From Alphaproteobacteria bacterium (GTDB lineage Bacteria > Pseudomonadota > Alphaproteobacteria > 16-39-46 > JABJFC01), in NCBI GenBank assembly GCA_018662925.1, contig JABJFC010000022.1, positions 1 through 37,307 on the forward strand: a stretch of DNA of 37,307 nucleotides, given 5' to 3'. Below are positions 27,090-36,629 of the stretch, one piece after another (the stretch's first letter is position 1; every line of letters starts with the position of its first letter). Made by a program: the position numbers and the translations under genes. The notes under the pieces were generated by a model. The model was not told the DNA's origin. It was given only the letters and a program-made list of their open reading frames with translations, and did no database searches.

Positions 27090-28397
27090 TTAGTCACCAG
27101 AGGCTTTCTCCAGTTTGGGCTTTGGTTGCTCTGTAACTTCCGGTGCTTCCAAAGTCCGTGGCGTATTTGTCAGCGTTGGAATATCGTCTATAGAGTTAGA
27201 TTCTGCCGTGGCGCCTAAATCTTTGAATTTCCGGGCGCTGACCAGGACGCGCCGTTCCATGGTGCCAACGGTTTGGTTATAGGATTCGACGGCGCCGCCG
27301 AGACTGCGACCCAGACGACCCATATGATTTCCCATATCGGAAAGGCGCTTATAAAGTTCTTTGCCCAGTTCGCTTATTTCCCGGGCATTGTCTTCAAGGC
27401 GTTCTTGGCGCCAGCCATAAGAGGCCGCGCGCAAAAGACTTATCAATGTTGTGGGCGTCGCAATAATTACCCGTTGCTCTACGCCTACCTCAATAAGGGT
27501 AGGGTCCTGTTCCAGAGCTGCACTGAAGAAGGGTTCACCGGGCAGAAAGAGCACCACAAACTCAGGACTTTCCTCAAACTGATCCCAATAGGCTCGCGAA
27601 CTGAGGGCGGTAATGTGCGTTCGAATTTGACGCACATGATTTTTCATGGCCTGAAGACGTACTCCATCATCATCGGCTTCAATGGCCTCAAGGTACGCTG
27701 ATAGAGGAGCCTTTGCATCGATGATTATCTTTTTGCCGCCGGGCATATTGACTACCATATCGGGGCGGAGGCGTTTGTCCTCATCATGTACTGTAACCTG
27801 TTCCACAAAGTCACAATGGGCTTGCATGCCAGCCATTTCAACGACTCGACGTAGCTGCATCTCTCCCCAGCGGCCTCGGACATGAGGCGTACGGAGGGCC
27901 TTTACGAGATTAGAAGTCTCAGAACGTAATTCTTTTTGGCTTAACAGAAGATCATGTACCTGTTGCTTAAGGCCTGCGTAGGCCCCTACTCGAGCTTTTT
28001 CCAGATCTTGAATCTTGGTATCCACATTCTTGAGGCTTTCTTTCATGGGCGTCATCATTTCGCTGATGGAGTTTTGACGTAGCTTCAAATCTGATTGGGC
28101 TTGGGTTTGAAATTTTTCCAGGGTGGTTTTCGCCAAATCCATAAAAGATTGATTGTTTTTTTGTAGCGCGTCAGCTGAAAGGGCCCGGAAAGTGTCGCTT
28201 AGATGCTTTTGGTTTTCTTGAAATTGAGTTGTTTTTGCTTCTGCTTCAAATTTTGAGCGAGACTCTTCGAGCAATTTTTCCCTCAGTTCCGCTGTCTGTT
28301 TAGAAAAATACCGCTGTTGCCAAAAATAGGCCCCAGCCAATAAAAGTATCGTTATAATTCCGATAGTTAGAAGAATATTCCCCAAAAATAGGTCCAT
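27090..28397 (-). CDS. rmuC: DNA recombination protein RmuC
   Basis: RmuC is a predicted nuclease-fold protein that limits rearrangements at inverted repeats. The 435 residues begin with a membrane anchor (ILLTIGIITILLLAGAYFW), continue with a long coiled coil (about 30-180) and contain the RmuC domain with RTPHVRGRWGEMQLRRVVEM, LRPDMVVNMPGGKKIIIDAK and VVLFLPGEPFFSAALEQDP. The C-terminal tail is proline- and threonine-rich. It heads a three-gene unit with the acetyltransferase and kinase. A gene that counters inversion near inverted repeats is of interest in a repeat-rich genome, but no functional link is shown. Confidence 0.93.
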   Translation of the reverse strand: MDLFLGNILLTIGIITILLLAGAYFWQQRYFSKQTAELREKLLEESRSKFEAEAKTTQFQENQKHLSDTFRALSADALQKNNQSFMDLAKTTLEKFQTQAQSDLKLRQNSISEMMTPMKESLKNVDTKIQDLEKARVGAYAGLKQQVHDLLLSQKELRSETSNLVKALRTPHVRGRWGEMQLRRVVEMAGMQAHCDFVEQVTVHDEDKRLRPDMVVNMPGGKKIIIDAKAPLSAYLEAIEADDDGVRLQAMKNHVRQIRTHITALSSRAYWDQFEESPEFVVLFLPGEPFFSAALEQDPTLIEVGVEQRVIIATPTTLISLLRAASYGWRQERLEDNAREISELGKELYKRLSDMGNHMGRLGRSLGGAVESYNQTVGTMERRVLVSARKFKDLGATAESNSIDDIPTLTNTPRTLEAPEVTEQPKPKLEKASGD

Positions 28398-28451
28398 GTT
28401 GCATAGTATCCCTTTTAAAGATGCACTTTATCGTCTATTAACATAGGCAAC

Positions 28452-28469
28452 GAGGACAGGATAGTCCTC
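28452..28469 (+). promoter_or_regulatory. Perfect hairpin in the leader of the nupC-like gene
   Basis: GAGGAC-aggata-GTCCTC forms a perfect six-base-pair stem 27 bases upstream of the ATG. It could be a leader structure or a protein-binding palindrome. There is no T-run, so it is unlikely to be a terminator. Confidence 0.35.
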
Positions 28470-28496
28470 TCTCGCAATAGATAAAACGAGGTCTTA

Positions 28497-29753
28497 ATGG
28501 TTTTTCTTCAAGCGTGTCTCGGAATCACGACCATATTTACATTTTGCTGGCTTATCAGTGAAAAAAGAAAGCAAGTTGATATAAAAGCTGCTCTCATCGG
28601 ATTGGCGGTGCAAGTTTTGGTTGCAGTAATCATTTCTGAGGTGGGCTTTATAAGAGCAGCATTTTTTTGGCTAGGCGATCTAGTTTTGGTTTTAAAAGAG
28701 GCGACACTCCAAGGAACCAGCTTCGTGTTTGGCTATATTGGCGGGGGGGAACATCCCTTTAATTTGAGAGAAGACGGTGCCAACACCTTTAGCCTTACTT
28801 TTCAGGCACTTCCCATGGTCTTTGTTGTCAGTGCTCTCTCCATGCTTTTGTTCTATTGGGGGATTTTGCCGGCTGTCGTGAGAGGGCTCTCGTGGGCTCT
28901 TCGAAGGACTCTCAATATCGGGGGCGCGTTGGGCGTTTGTGCTGCCGCAAAAGTATTCCTAGGACAAATGGAAGCGCCGCTTCTTATCCGCCCCTACATG
29001 AAAAGTCTTTCCAGGAGTGAGCTTTTTACGGTCATGACCCTTGGCATGGCAACCACATCTGGAACCGTTATGGCTCTCTATGCGACCATCCTAGAAACCG
29101 TCATTCCAAATGTGCTGGCTCATATTATCACGGCTTCAATCATCAGTATTCCAGCGGCCATTACGATTTCTAGGATTTTGGTTCCCCAAGTAGGCGAGCC
29201 AACCTCAGGAAAGCTGGTCATGCCTTATGAATTCAATAATTCCATGGATGCCCTGTCCAAAGGAACGGTAGATGGTATTCGCCTCTTCATTAACATTGTG
29301 GCTATGTTAATTGTCTTTGTGGCATTGGTAGCTTTGGTAAACAAAGTATTGGGATGTTTGCCTCAAGTCTATGGTGAAGATATAAACCTACAAAGAATTC
29401 TAGGAACTGTCTTAGCCCCTATTACTTGGCTTATGGGGATTCCGTGGGAAGAAGCCAAAGTGGCCGCCAGTCTTTTGGGCACCAAAACAATTTTGAATGA
29501 AATATACGCATTCGTAGAGCTTTCTCGACTTCCCGAAGGAGCTATTACCTCTCATACGCGTCTTATCATGCTGTATGCCCTTTGCGGTTTTGCCAACTTG
29601 TCCAGTTTAGGGATACAGATTGGGGGCTTGGGGGTCATAGCACCTGAAAGACGGAACGATGTCATTTCTCTGGGATTTAAGGCAATCTTGGCAGGTTCCT
29701 TGTCCACCATACTCAGTGGAACAATTATCGGGCTTCTTGCCGTATTTCATTAA
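28497..29753 (+). CDS. Concentrative nucleoside transporter (NupC family)
   Basis: An inner-membrane symporter that brings nucleosides in with protons or sodium. The 418 residues show the CNT architecture: N-terminal helices (FLQACLGITTIFTFCWLISE), the gate region (LPMVFVVSALSMLLFYWGIL) and the substrate-binding motif KVFLGQMEAPLLIRPYMKSL near residue 158, followed by SGTVMALYATIL and a C-terminal ALCGFANLSSLGIQIGGLG. The length is normal. With thymidine kinase in the same window it supports nucleoside salvage, as expected for a bacterium living in or on a host. Confidence 0.92.
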   Translation: MVFLQACLGITTIFTFCWLISEKRKQVDIKAALIGLAVQVLVAVIISEVGFIRAAFFWLGDLVLVLKEATLQGTSFVFGYIGGGEHPFNLREDGANTFSLTFQALPMVFVVSALSMLLFYWGILPAVVRGLSWALRRTLNIGGALGVCAAAKVFLGQMEAPLLIRPYMKSLSRSELFTVMTLGMATTSGTVMALYATILETVIPNVLAHIITASIISIPAAITISRILVPQVGEPTSGKLVMPYEFNNSMDALSKGTVDGIRLFINIVAMLIVFVALVALVNKVLGCLPQVYGEDINLQRILGTVLAPITWLMGIPWEEAKVAASLLGTKTILNEIYAFVELSRLPEGAITSHTRLIMLYALCGFANLSSLGIQIGGLGVIAPERRNDVISLGFKAILAGSLSTILSGTIIGLLAVFH

Positions 29754-29763
29754 AAGGATTGCC

Positions 29764-31950
29764 ATGGCCGTGCCGCAAGAAGTTGAAGGAACTCCTTATA
29801 TCCAAGACCTAAATGATGCACAGAAGCTGGCGGTGGAAACCACCGAGGGGCCTCTGTTGGTTTTAGCGGGCGCTGGAACTGGCAAAACCCGCGTTCTCAC
29901 CACACGGCTTTCCCATATTCTTTTTCTTCAAAAAGCCTGGGCTTCTCAAGTTCTCGCCGTTACCTTCACCAACAAAGCCGCCCACGAGATGCGGGAACGT
30001 ATTAGCCGAATTCTGGGGCGTGGTGTAGAAGGCTTGTGGCTTGGCACCTTTCATTCCATTTGTACGCGCATACTAAGGCGCCATGCCGAGCTTTTAGGGT
30101 TACATCCTTCTTTTACCATCCTGGATACGGATGATCAGTTACGGCTGATAAAACAGATTCTTCAAGCCTCAAATATTGATGATAAGAAAACGCCAGCCCG
30201 AGGGTACCTGGGGGCCATTAGCCGTTGGAAAGATAAAGGCCTGCGCCCCAATCAAGTTTCAACACCAGAGCTGGGCCATAATTCTCTTCCGCGTGTTCTT
30301 GAAATCTATGTCCAATACCAAGAGCGTTTAAAAACTCTGAATGCCGTAGATTTTGGAGACTTGCTTCTCCACTGTATAACGCTTTTTCTCGAAAATCCTG
30401 ACATCTTGGAAACCTATCAAGATCAATTCCAATATATACTGGTGGATGAGTATCAAGATACGAACGTTGCCCAATATCTTTGGCTAAGACTTTTGGCTAA
30501 AAAAACACACAATATTTGCTGCGTCGGAGACGACGATCAATCAATATATGGTTGGCGTGGAGCAGAAGTAGGCAACATATTGAAATTTGAGAAGGATTTT
30601 CCAGGGGCAAAGATTGTTCGACTTGAACAAAATTATAGGTCAACTACACAGATTTTAGGGGCGGCCTCGGGACTCATTTCTCAGAATAAGGGGCGCTTGG
30701 GGAAAACCCTTTGGACAGATGTAAAAGAAGGTGAGCCAGTTCTTATTAAATGCTTGTGGGATGGACAAGAAGAAGCCCGGTGGGTGGGTGAAGAAATTGA
30801 GGCCATGCATGTAAAGAAGCATGCGCTTTCTGAAATGGCTATCTTAGTGCGTGCAGGATTCCAGACCCGTGAGTTTGAAGAGCGGTTTTTGACGTTGGGT
30901 GTCCCTTATAGGGTTGTGGGAGGCCTCCGCTTTTATGAGCGCATGGAAATTAGAGATGCCCTCGCCTATTTGCGGATCGTGACCCATCGCCAGGATAGCC
31001 TTGCCTTAGAGCGTATTATTAACACTCCAAAACGTGGCATTGGCCCTACGACGGTCAAGTCTCTCCATGAGGTTGCCCGGGATATGGGTATAAGCTTGTC
31101 AGAAGCCGCTCATCATGCTTGCAGAACCGGCCTAGTCAAGGGAAAAACCGGCGAAACTTTATCCCGATTGCTGCAGGATATAGATCGTTGGCGGAGTCTT
31201 TTGGACTCACAGGAACATACAGAGGTTGCGAAGATCATCCTCGATGAGTCTGGCTATACCAATATGTGGAAAACCGATAAGTCCCCTGATGCACCTGGAC
31301 GCTTGGAAAACCTTAAAGAACTTATCGCAGCCTTGGGCGAGTTTGAGAATTTGCCAGGGTTTCTCGAGCACATCAGTCTGGTTATGGACAGTGTTACGAG
31401 CACACAAGATGACATGGTGACCATTATGACGGTCCACAGTGCCAAAGGTCTTGAATTTGAGACAGTCTTCCTGGCAGGCTGGGAAGAAGGGATCTTTCCC
31501 CATCAAAAGGCCATGAATGAATCAGGCATAGCTGGACTTGAAGAAGAGCGCCGTCTGGCCTATGTGGGCCTAACCAGGGCAAAAAAACGGGCCATTATAA
31601 CCTGTGCGTCCCGGCGTCGCATGTATAATCAATGGCAAACCAGCCTCCCCTCCCGCTTTCTGAAAGAAATTCCAGAAGAATTTTCCTTGATGGAAAATGT
31701 TCAAACCCAGTACTCGCCTATGTCAGAGAGCTGGGGATCGACAACAGAGGACTATGTTCCAAAACCGAAGTTTAAGAGTGTAAGTCGTAAACTTTCAGCC
31801 CCAGCAGCGGACAGTCGGGTGGGTGAACGTGTTTTCCATCAAAAGTTTGGCTATGGGAAAATTATGCGTGTTGAAGGTGAATATGTCTCCGTTAACTTTG
31901 AAGCTGCGGGGATCAAGAAAGTTGTTTCCCAGTTTCTGGAAAAAACATGA
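29764..31950 (+). CDS. ATP-dependent DNA helicase PcrA/UvrD
   Basis: A superfamily 1A 3'-5' helicase for repair and removal of recombination proteins. I start at the ATG at 29764 (AAGGA at 29756-29760), giving 728 residues; the frame is open upstream into the nupC-like gene but has no similarity there. Helicase motifs in order: LNDAQKLAV (Q motif), LAGAGTGKTRVL (Walker A), LVDEYQDTN (II), GDDDQSIYGWRGA (III), LEQNYRST (IV), MTVHSAKGLEFETVFLAG (V) and VGLTRAKKRA (VI). The C-terminal GERVFHQKFGYGKIMRVEGE is the PcrA-type tail. It overlaps prmA by four bases. Confidence 0.95.
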   Translation: MAVPQEVEGTPYIQDLNDAQKLAVETTEGPLLVLAGAGTGKTRVLTTRLSHILFLQKAWASQVLAVTFTNKAAHEMRERISRILGRGVEGLWLGTFHSICTRILRRHAELLGLHPSFTILDTDDQLRLIKQILQASNIDDKKTPARGYLGAISRWKDKGLRPNQVSTPELGHNSLPRVLEIYVQYQERLKTLNAVDFGDLLLHCITLFLENPDILETYQDQFQYILVDEYQDTNVAQYLWLRLLAKKTHNICCVGDDDQSIYGWRGAEVGNILKFEKDFPGAKIVRLEQNYRSTTQILGAASGLISQNKGRLGKTLWTDVKEGEPVLIKCLWDGQEEARWVGEEIEAMHVKKHALSEMAILVRAGFQTREFEERFLTLGVPYRVVGGLRFYERMEIRDALAYLRIVTHRQDSLALERIINTPKRGIGPTTVKSLHEVARDMGISLSEAAHHACRTGLVKGKTGETLSRLLQDIDRWRSLLDSQEHTEVAKIILDESGYTNMWKTDKSPDAPGRLENLKELIAALGEFENLPGFLEHISLVMDSVTSTQDDMVTIMTVHSAKGLEFETVFLAGWEEGIFPHQKAMNESGIAGLEEERRLAYVGLTRAKKRAIITCASRRRMYNQWQTSLPSRFLKEIPEEFSLMENVQTQYSPMSESWGSTTEDYVPKPKFKSVSRKLSAPAADSRVGERVFHQKFGYGKIMRVEGEYVSVNFEAAGIKKVVSQFLEKT

Positions 31951-32798
31951 GTCTTTTACAGCTGACTTTTGAACTTCTAGCCGAAAATCACAACCATATT
32001 GAACAAGTCCTCGAACCCCATATTATATCAATATCTAGTTTCGAAATTCCAGAGACCCTCAACATATGGTCTCTAGATGCCTTTTTTCAGGAACCTTCCA
32101 AGGGCCAGATTTTAGAAATTTTGGAGGCTGAATCCATTTCAGACTTCACCGTAAAAGTTGTACCGGATGTTAATTGGCTCCAGGAATCCTATAAAAGCTT
32201 TCCGCCCCTGACCATTGGAGATTATTTCATCTATGGATCCCACTATGAAGGGGATCTACCAAATGACAAACTTGCAATTATCTTGAATGCAGCCACTGCT
32301 TTTGGATCGGGAGAGCATCCAACAACAGCGGGTTGCCTCCAGTTTTTAAGTAATCTGAAAGACGAGATAAAAGTCGAAAGGCCTTTAGATATGGGTTGTG
32401 GCTCGGGAATTTTAGCCATAGCTATAGCGAAAGCTTGGAGCTCTAAGGTAATTGCGTGTGATATAGATCCCGAATCCGTCCGCATGACAGAGCAAAATGC
32501 CGTCGAGAATGATGTGGAAAATCTGATCCAGACTTTTGAAAGCAACGGCTATGACAATCCCCTTCTCCGAGAGGAGGCACCCTTTGACTTGATTGTTTCA
32601 AATATTTTGGCAAAGCCGCTCATAGAAATGGCTTCGGGGCTTTCAGCCAGTTTGGCACCAAACGGATTAGCCATATTGTCTGGCTTGTTAGAATCTCAGA
32701 TGAAAGGTGTCACGGCTGCCCATGAGGCAGAGGGAGTAATGTTGGTTGAATCCATCTTCAAAGAGGGTTGGGCGACTCTTCTTATGAAACAGACTTAA
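31947..32798 (+). CDS. prmA: Ribosomal protein L11 methyltransferase
   Basis: Trimethylates ribosomal protein L11 using S-adenosylmethionine. The 283 residues have the N-terminal substrate-recognition domain and a class I methyltransferase domain: FGSGEHPTTAGCLQFL near residue 124, DMGCGSGILAIAIAKAWSSK near 147 (SAM site) and DLIVSNILAKPLIEMA near 214, the PrmA signature. The start overlaps the helicase stop (ATGA). Its 3' end overlaps the convergent tdk gene by 17 bases. Confidence 0.93.
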   Translation: MSLLQLTFELLAENHNHIEQVLEPHIISISSFEIPETLNIWSLDAFFQEPSKGQILEILEAESISDFTVKVVPDVNWLQESYKSFPPLTIGDYFIYGSHYEGDLPNDKLAIILNAATAFGSGEHPTTAGCLQFLSNLKDEIKVERPLDMGCGSGILAIAIAKAWSSKVIACDIDPESVRMTEQNAVENDVENLIQTFESNGYDNPLLREEAPFDLIVSNILAKPLIEMASGLSASLAPNGLAILSGLLESQMKGVTAAHEAEGVMLVESIFKEGWATLLMKQT

Positions 32799-33402
32799 GG
32801 GGTGGTTTACTGTGCTTGAGCATGGGGCCTGAATCCCCTTCCTTAAAATGTTTGCGACATGTGGCCACATAGAGTTCATTCCCCCCTACTTCCACTTGGG
32901 CGCCTTCTTGAACCTTTTTACCAGATTCACTGACACGCATGTTCATGGTGGCTTTGCGTCCACAATGACAGATGGTTTTGATTTCTGTAATATCTTCTGC
33001 AAGGGCCAATAAGTAATGGCTTCCCTCAAAAGTCTCGCCTTTAAAGTCGGTTCGGAGTCCATAAGTGAGAATAGGCATGCCAAAAGTATCTACGATATCT
33101 GTTAACTGATGGACTTGATCTTTGCTAAGGAACTGGGCCTCGTCTACAAGAACACACTTAATGGATCGTGTTTGGCACTGTTCAGATACGTAGTCAAAGA
33201 AATCAAAATCTTTACCAAAGGGGACCGCTTTTGAATCCAGACCAATCCTAGATGTAATGGTGCCGACTTCATATCGATCATCTAATATAGGGATAAACAT
33301 AATTGTTTCCATGCCGCGTTCATTATAGTTATAGCTAGATTGAAGGAGAACTGTGGTTTTTCCTGCGTTCATTGCCGAATAATAAAAGTGTAATTTTGCC
33401 AT
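32782..33402 (-). CDS. tdk: Thymidine kinase
   Basis: Phosphorylates thymidine to dTMP in salvage. The 206 residues carry the P-loop FYYSAMNAGKTTVLLQSSYN, the VLVDEAQFLSKDQV segment (Walker B with catalytic glutamate), YGLRTDFKGETFEGSHYLLA and a zinc-lasso region with CHCGRKATMNMRV and a later ATCRKH. It is a type II tetrameric kinase by these features. It converges on prmA and likely depends on the nupC-like transporter for substrate. Confidence 0.95.
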   Translation of the reverse strand: MAKLHFYYSAMNAGKTTVLLQSSYNYNERGMETIMFIPILDDRYEVGTITSRIGLDSKAVPFGKDFDFFDYVSEQCQTRSIKCVLVDEAQFLSKDQVHQLTDIVDTFGMPILTYGLRTDFKGETFEGSHYLLALAEDITEIKTICHCGRKATMNMRVSESGKKVQEGAQVEVGGNELYVATCRKHFKEGDSGPMLKHSKPPLKSVS

Positions 33403-33472
33403 GGATTGCCCTAATGCGTTAATGCTGTATGCAGACTTTCATACCCTATTGAAGCAGAGGCGTAAACGATTT

Positions 33473-34021
33473 TTATGCTGTTTTGGATGCCCTTTTCCAT
33501 GGTGGCATTAGGACGATAATTTCTTTGTAAACGGGGCAGTTAGAGGCATGGGCCCCAGGAAGATAGCCTAAACTCATCAAGAATTCTCCCACAATTTCGG
33601 GGCCGGTAAAGAAAAATGTCTTTTTAAAAAGCTTCACCCATTCGTCTTTTGAGAGGGGATGATTGGTCAAAAGCCAATTAGAAAAAGAACCATGAGTCTT
33701 CGCCAAATCCAGGATCGTTCGGGCGTTCTTGATGGTTGCTTCAATTTTGAGGCGATTCCGGATAATGCCAGCATCCTGCATAAGCCTATCCATGTCCCCT
33801 CCTCCAAATTTAGCCACGACCCCGGGATCAAAGCCCTGAAAGGCCTCAAAGAAATTCTGACGTTTTTTAAGAATGGTGCTCCAGGAAAGGCCTGCTTGGA
33901 AGATTTCTAGACAAAGGCGCTCAAATAGAACCGAATCGTCAGTGATGGGGAATCCGTACTCCTTATCGTGATAAGGGCCATGAAGTGGATCGTTCTGGGC
34001 AATTTGGCAATAGGAAGACAT
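33473..34021 (-). CDS. tag: DNA-3-methyladenine glycosylase I
   Basis: Excises 3-methyladenine from alkylated DNA in base excision repair. The 182 residues match the family length. Visible signatures are YHDKEYGFPITDDSVLFERL with the zinc-binding histidine, LEIFQAGLSWSTILKKRQNF and GIIRNRLKIEATIKNA. The fourth zinc-ligand region is GAHASNCPVYKE, with the initial cysteine at residue 5. The gene ends in a short lysine-rich tail. Confidence 0.92.
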   Translation of the reverse strand: MSSYCQIAQNDPLHGPYHDKEYGFPITDDSVLFERLCLEIFQAGLSWSTILKKRQNFFEAFQGFDPGVVAKFGGGDMDRLMQDAGIIRNRLKIEATIKNARTILDLAKTHGSFSNWLLTNHPLSKDEWVKLFKKTFFFTGPEIVGEFLMSLGYLPGAHASNCPVYKEIIVLMPPWKRASKTA

Positions 34022-34024
34022 GTA

Positions 34025-34258
34025 TCAGTTCCGGAATGAGATGATATCAGATTCAATGATGAAGTAGACACAGAACCAAGCGACGGCTGAGACAAGCGTG
34101 GTGATCAATAGCTTCAACTTAAGTTGCGGCTTTTTGGGAGCACTGTCAGCAAACCCAGGTGTGGGCTTTTCTTCAACTTGAATGCCCCAGGGGAGCACCA
34201 TGAAAAAGGTAAGCCACCAAAGCATTTGATAGACGACGATGCCAGTTACGATATTCAC
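34025..34258 (-). CDS. DUF1467 family small membrane protein
   Basis: A 77-residue protein with two membrane helices (GIVVYQMLWWLTFFMVLPWG and LLITTLVSAVAWFCVYFII) joined by a loop with the family-typical GIQVEEKPTPGFADSAPKKP. DUF1467 proteins are found almost only in alphaproteobacteria, usually beside mce and rnj, as here. The function is unknown. It starts 61 bases after mce and ends 3 bases before tag. Confidence 0.88.
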   Translation of the reverse strand: MNIVTGIVVYQMLWWLTFFMVLPWGIQVEEKPTPGFADSAPKKPQLKLKLLITTLVSAVAWFCVYFIIESDIISFRN

Positions 34259-34319
34259 AAAATTATCTCCAAATGAAATCTGTGCCCAGCATACATAAGC
34301 TAGATGAAAATGTTAGGGG

Positions 34320-34733
34320 TTATTTGGGAGTCTTTTCCTCTAACTCGACCAAAACACCGCAAAAGTCTTTCGGATGAAGAAAGAGAACGGGGTTGCCCTG
34401 GGCGCCAATCTTAGATTCCCCGTCACCCAGTACTTCCTTGCCGGTTTCCTGAAGAGAGGCTACCGTTTTTGCAAGATCTGGTTCTACAAAGCAAATGTGA
34501 TGCAAGCCTCCTTGAGGATGGCGTTGGAGAAAGTTACTGAGGGGCGATGTGTCTCCTAGTGGTTCCAAGAATTCGATTTTGGTATTCTCATATTCCAGAA
34601 AGGCCACGCGGACGCCATGATCGGGCAGCTCTTTTGGCTCAGAGGCCGTGCCTTGAAAGCTTTCTTGGTATATTCGGAGGGCTTCTTTGAGATCGGGCAC
34701 TGCGATGGCGATATGGTCAATGCGTCTGGACAT
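34320..34733 (-). CDS. mce: Methylmalonyl-CoA epimerase
   Basis: A vicinal-oxygen-chelate fold enzyme that interconverts (R)- and (S)-methylmalonyl-CoA in propionate metabolism. The 137 residues show the metal-binding histidines in RIDHIAIAVPDLKEALRIYQ and GGLHHICFVEPDL, and the glutamate in CGVLVELEE at the C-terminus. No mutase or propionyl-CoA carboxylase gene is in the window. It follows rnj by 4 bases. Confidence 0.9.
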   Translation of the reverse strand: MSRRIDHIAIAVPDLKEALRIYQESFQGTASEPKELPDHGVRVAFLEYENTKIEFLEPLGDTSPLSNFLQRHPQGGLHHICFVEPDLAKTVASLQETGKEVLGDGESKIGAQGNPVLFLHPKDFCGVLVELEEKTPK

Positions 34734-34737
34734 GGGC

Positions 34738-36426
34738 TTAGTTTATGCGCACAACGTGGACTTCGGTGAGGGGCTTTTTGCCCAGGCGTTGGTTGACGGC
34801 CCGTCGTAAGGCAACGCGCGTGGCTTCTTCTATGGCTGAGTCCCTTTCCCTTTTATGGGGCGGCAGTTCGTCTAAGCTTCTAGAAATTTCTCGTACAATG
34901 TCTGTATAGAGGCGTTTAGCCCTTTCTTCTGTCTCCGTTTCACTGATAACACCATGGAGGGTGATCTGGGGATCTTCAGCTAGTTCTTCTTGGCGGTCGA
35001 ACACAAGGGTGACAACGGCGGTGCCGTGGACCGACATACGCTTTCGTTCTCGGAGGACCAGGCTATTGGATGACACCAGAACGCTGCCATCTAAGGCCAG
35101 TTGTCCAGCTGTCACTTGATCAATGATTTTGGTTTCACCAGGGGCTAGTTTCACCACGGATCCATTGCAGGGAACGATGGCATTTTTGATGCCGCATTCT
35201 TCCGCAAAACGGGCATGCTCTCGCAAGTGGCGGGGTTCTCCATGGACTGGGATGGCAACCTTTGGTTTGATCCATTCGTACATTTCGCGCAATTCATCTC
35301 GAGCCGGATGACCGGAGACGTGGATTTTCGTTTTGCCCAGCAGCTTATTTTGAACCACAATTTCAGCCCCCAAACGAACCAGCGTGTTCATAAGGGCAGA
35401 GATGCGTTTTTCGTTGCCAGGGATGATGCGAGAGGAAAATATAACCACATCGCCATGTTCAATATGAAACGATCGGTGTTGCTGATGGGCTATGCGATTT
35501 AAAGCGGCCCGGGACTCTCCTTGGCTGCCTGTTGAAATAAGAACCAGCTTATCTCTTGGCACGCTTTGTGCTTCTTGGTGAGAGATAAAGGGGGCAACAT
35601 TTTTCAGATAGCCCAAAGAGCGTGCGGCATAGTTCATTCTGTCAAGGGAGCGTCCCACGAGCGTCACCTTACGGCCCAGTTTTTGGGCTGCTGTGGCAAT
35701 GCTTTCTAGGCGGGCCACGTTAGAGGCAAAGGACGCAACCACAATCATAGAGTCTTTGTAGCGTCCCATGACGTCTATGAGTCCTTCTTGCACTTCGCCC
35801 TCTGAGCCCGAATTATCTGGCTCAAATACATTGGTTGAATCACAGACCATGGCCAAGACGCCCTCTTTGCCAAGTTTGCGTAGGGCTTTTTCATCGGGCT
35901 GTGAGCCGATGATAGGATCTGGATCAAGTTTCCAATCACCCGTATGAAGCACGGTTCCCAGTGGGGTTTTGATGGCAACGCCATTGGGCTCTGGAATAGA
36001 GTGAGTCAAAGTAATTAGATTGATATTAAAGGGCCCGATATCGACAGTTCCGGATAAGGGTATTTCGATAATTTTTGCCTTTTTCAAGAGGCCAACATCA
36101 TCAAGTTTTCTGCGGACAAGATCCACCGTGAATGGCGTTGCATAGATGGGACACTGGAGATACTTCCACAAATAAGGAACGGCGCCAATGTGATCTTCGT
36201 GGGCATGGGTTAATAACAGCCCGGCCAGATCATCTTTTCGATCGATGATAAACTCTGGATCTGGCGTAAAGACTTCGACGCCCAGGGCTTCTCCAAAGGT
36301 AACGCCCAAATCGACCATCAGCCATTTGCCGTCATAACCGTACAGATTAAGGTTCATGCCAATTTCATTGCAACCACCGAGGGGCACAAACAAAAAGTCT
36401 TTTGGAGAGGGATTAAATTCAGTCAT
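34738..36426 (-). CDS. rnj: Ribonuclease J
   Basis: A metallo-beta-lactamase/beta-CASP ribonuclease with 5'-3' exo- and endonuclease activity in RNA decay. The 562 residues have the zinc motif THAHEDHIGAVPYL near residue 73, LHTGDWKLDPDPI near 160, CDSTN (beta-CASP) near 195, LISTGSQGESRAALNRI near 298 and HVSGHPARDELREMYEWIKP near 369. It heads the rnj-mce-DUF1467 unit. With the RNase E/G homologue at 2196, this organism has both main types of RNA decay nuclease, as is common in alphaproteobacteria. Confidence 0.96.
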   Translation of the reverse strand: MTEFNPSPKDFLFVPLGGCNEIGMNLNLYGYDGKWLMVDLGVTFGEALGVEVFTPDPEFIIDRKDDLAGLLLTHAHEDHIGAVPYLWKYLQCPIYATPFTVDLVRRKLDDVGLLKKAKIIEIPLSGTVDIGPFNINLITLTHSIPEPNGVAIKTPLGTVLHTGDWKLDPDPIIGSQPDEKALRKLGKEGVLAMVCDSTNVFEPDNSGSEGEVQEGLIDVMGRYKDSMIVVASFASNVARLESIATAAQKLGRKVTLVGRSLDRMNYAARSLGYLKNVAPFISHQEAQSVPRDKLVLISTGSQGESRAALNRIAHQQHRSFHIEHGDVVIFSSRIIPGNEKRISALMNTLVRLGAEIVVQNKLLGKTKIHVSGHPARDELREMYEWIKPKVAIPVHGEPRHLREHARFAEECGIKNAIVPCNGSVVKLAPGETKIIDQVTAGQLALDGSVLVSSNSLVLRERKRMSVHGTAVVTLVFDRQEELAEDPQITLHGVISETETEERAKRLYTDIVREISRSLDELPPHKRERDSAIEEATRVALRRAVNQRLGKKPLTEVHVVRIN

Positions 36427-36519
36427 ATATGTTTCAGTTTTATTCTTCTTTTAATGTTTACCACGTACCGTTGCTACACTGTCTTTTTTTTGCGGAAATA
36501 TCAATTGGAATCGTACGAA

Positions 36520-36617
36520 GAGAGATGACAGAGCAGACGGAGGGCAGAAAGGGAGATGATGGAAAGGAAGAATGTCAGAGGGCAGAAAGGAAGATGTCAG
36601 ACAGGGAGATGTTGGAA
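36520..36617 (+). repeat. Polypurine tract with degenerate direct repeats
   Basis: A stretch of about 100 bases made mostly of A and G. GAGGGCAGAAAGGGAGATG near 36539 recurs as GAGGGCAGAAAGGAAGATG near 36580, and shorter GGAGATG and GACAGAG units are scattered through it. A pyrimidine-rich stretch with CTGTTCTCTG units at 36778-36811 is similar on the opposite strand. Confidence 0.65.
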
Positions 36618-36629
36618 GCCTCTCCACTC

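Noticed and set aside
29659-29763. 35-codon N-terminal extension of the PcrA/UvrD helicase.
   Set aside because: It lies in the nupC-like coding region in another frame, has no similarity to the family, and the ATG at 29764 has a good ribosome binding site.
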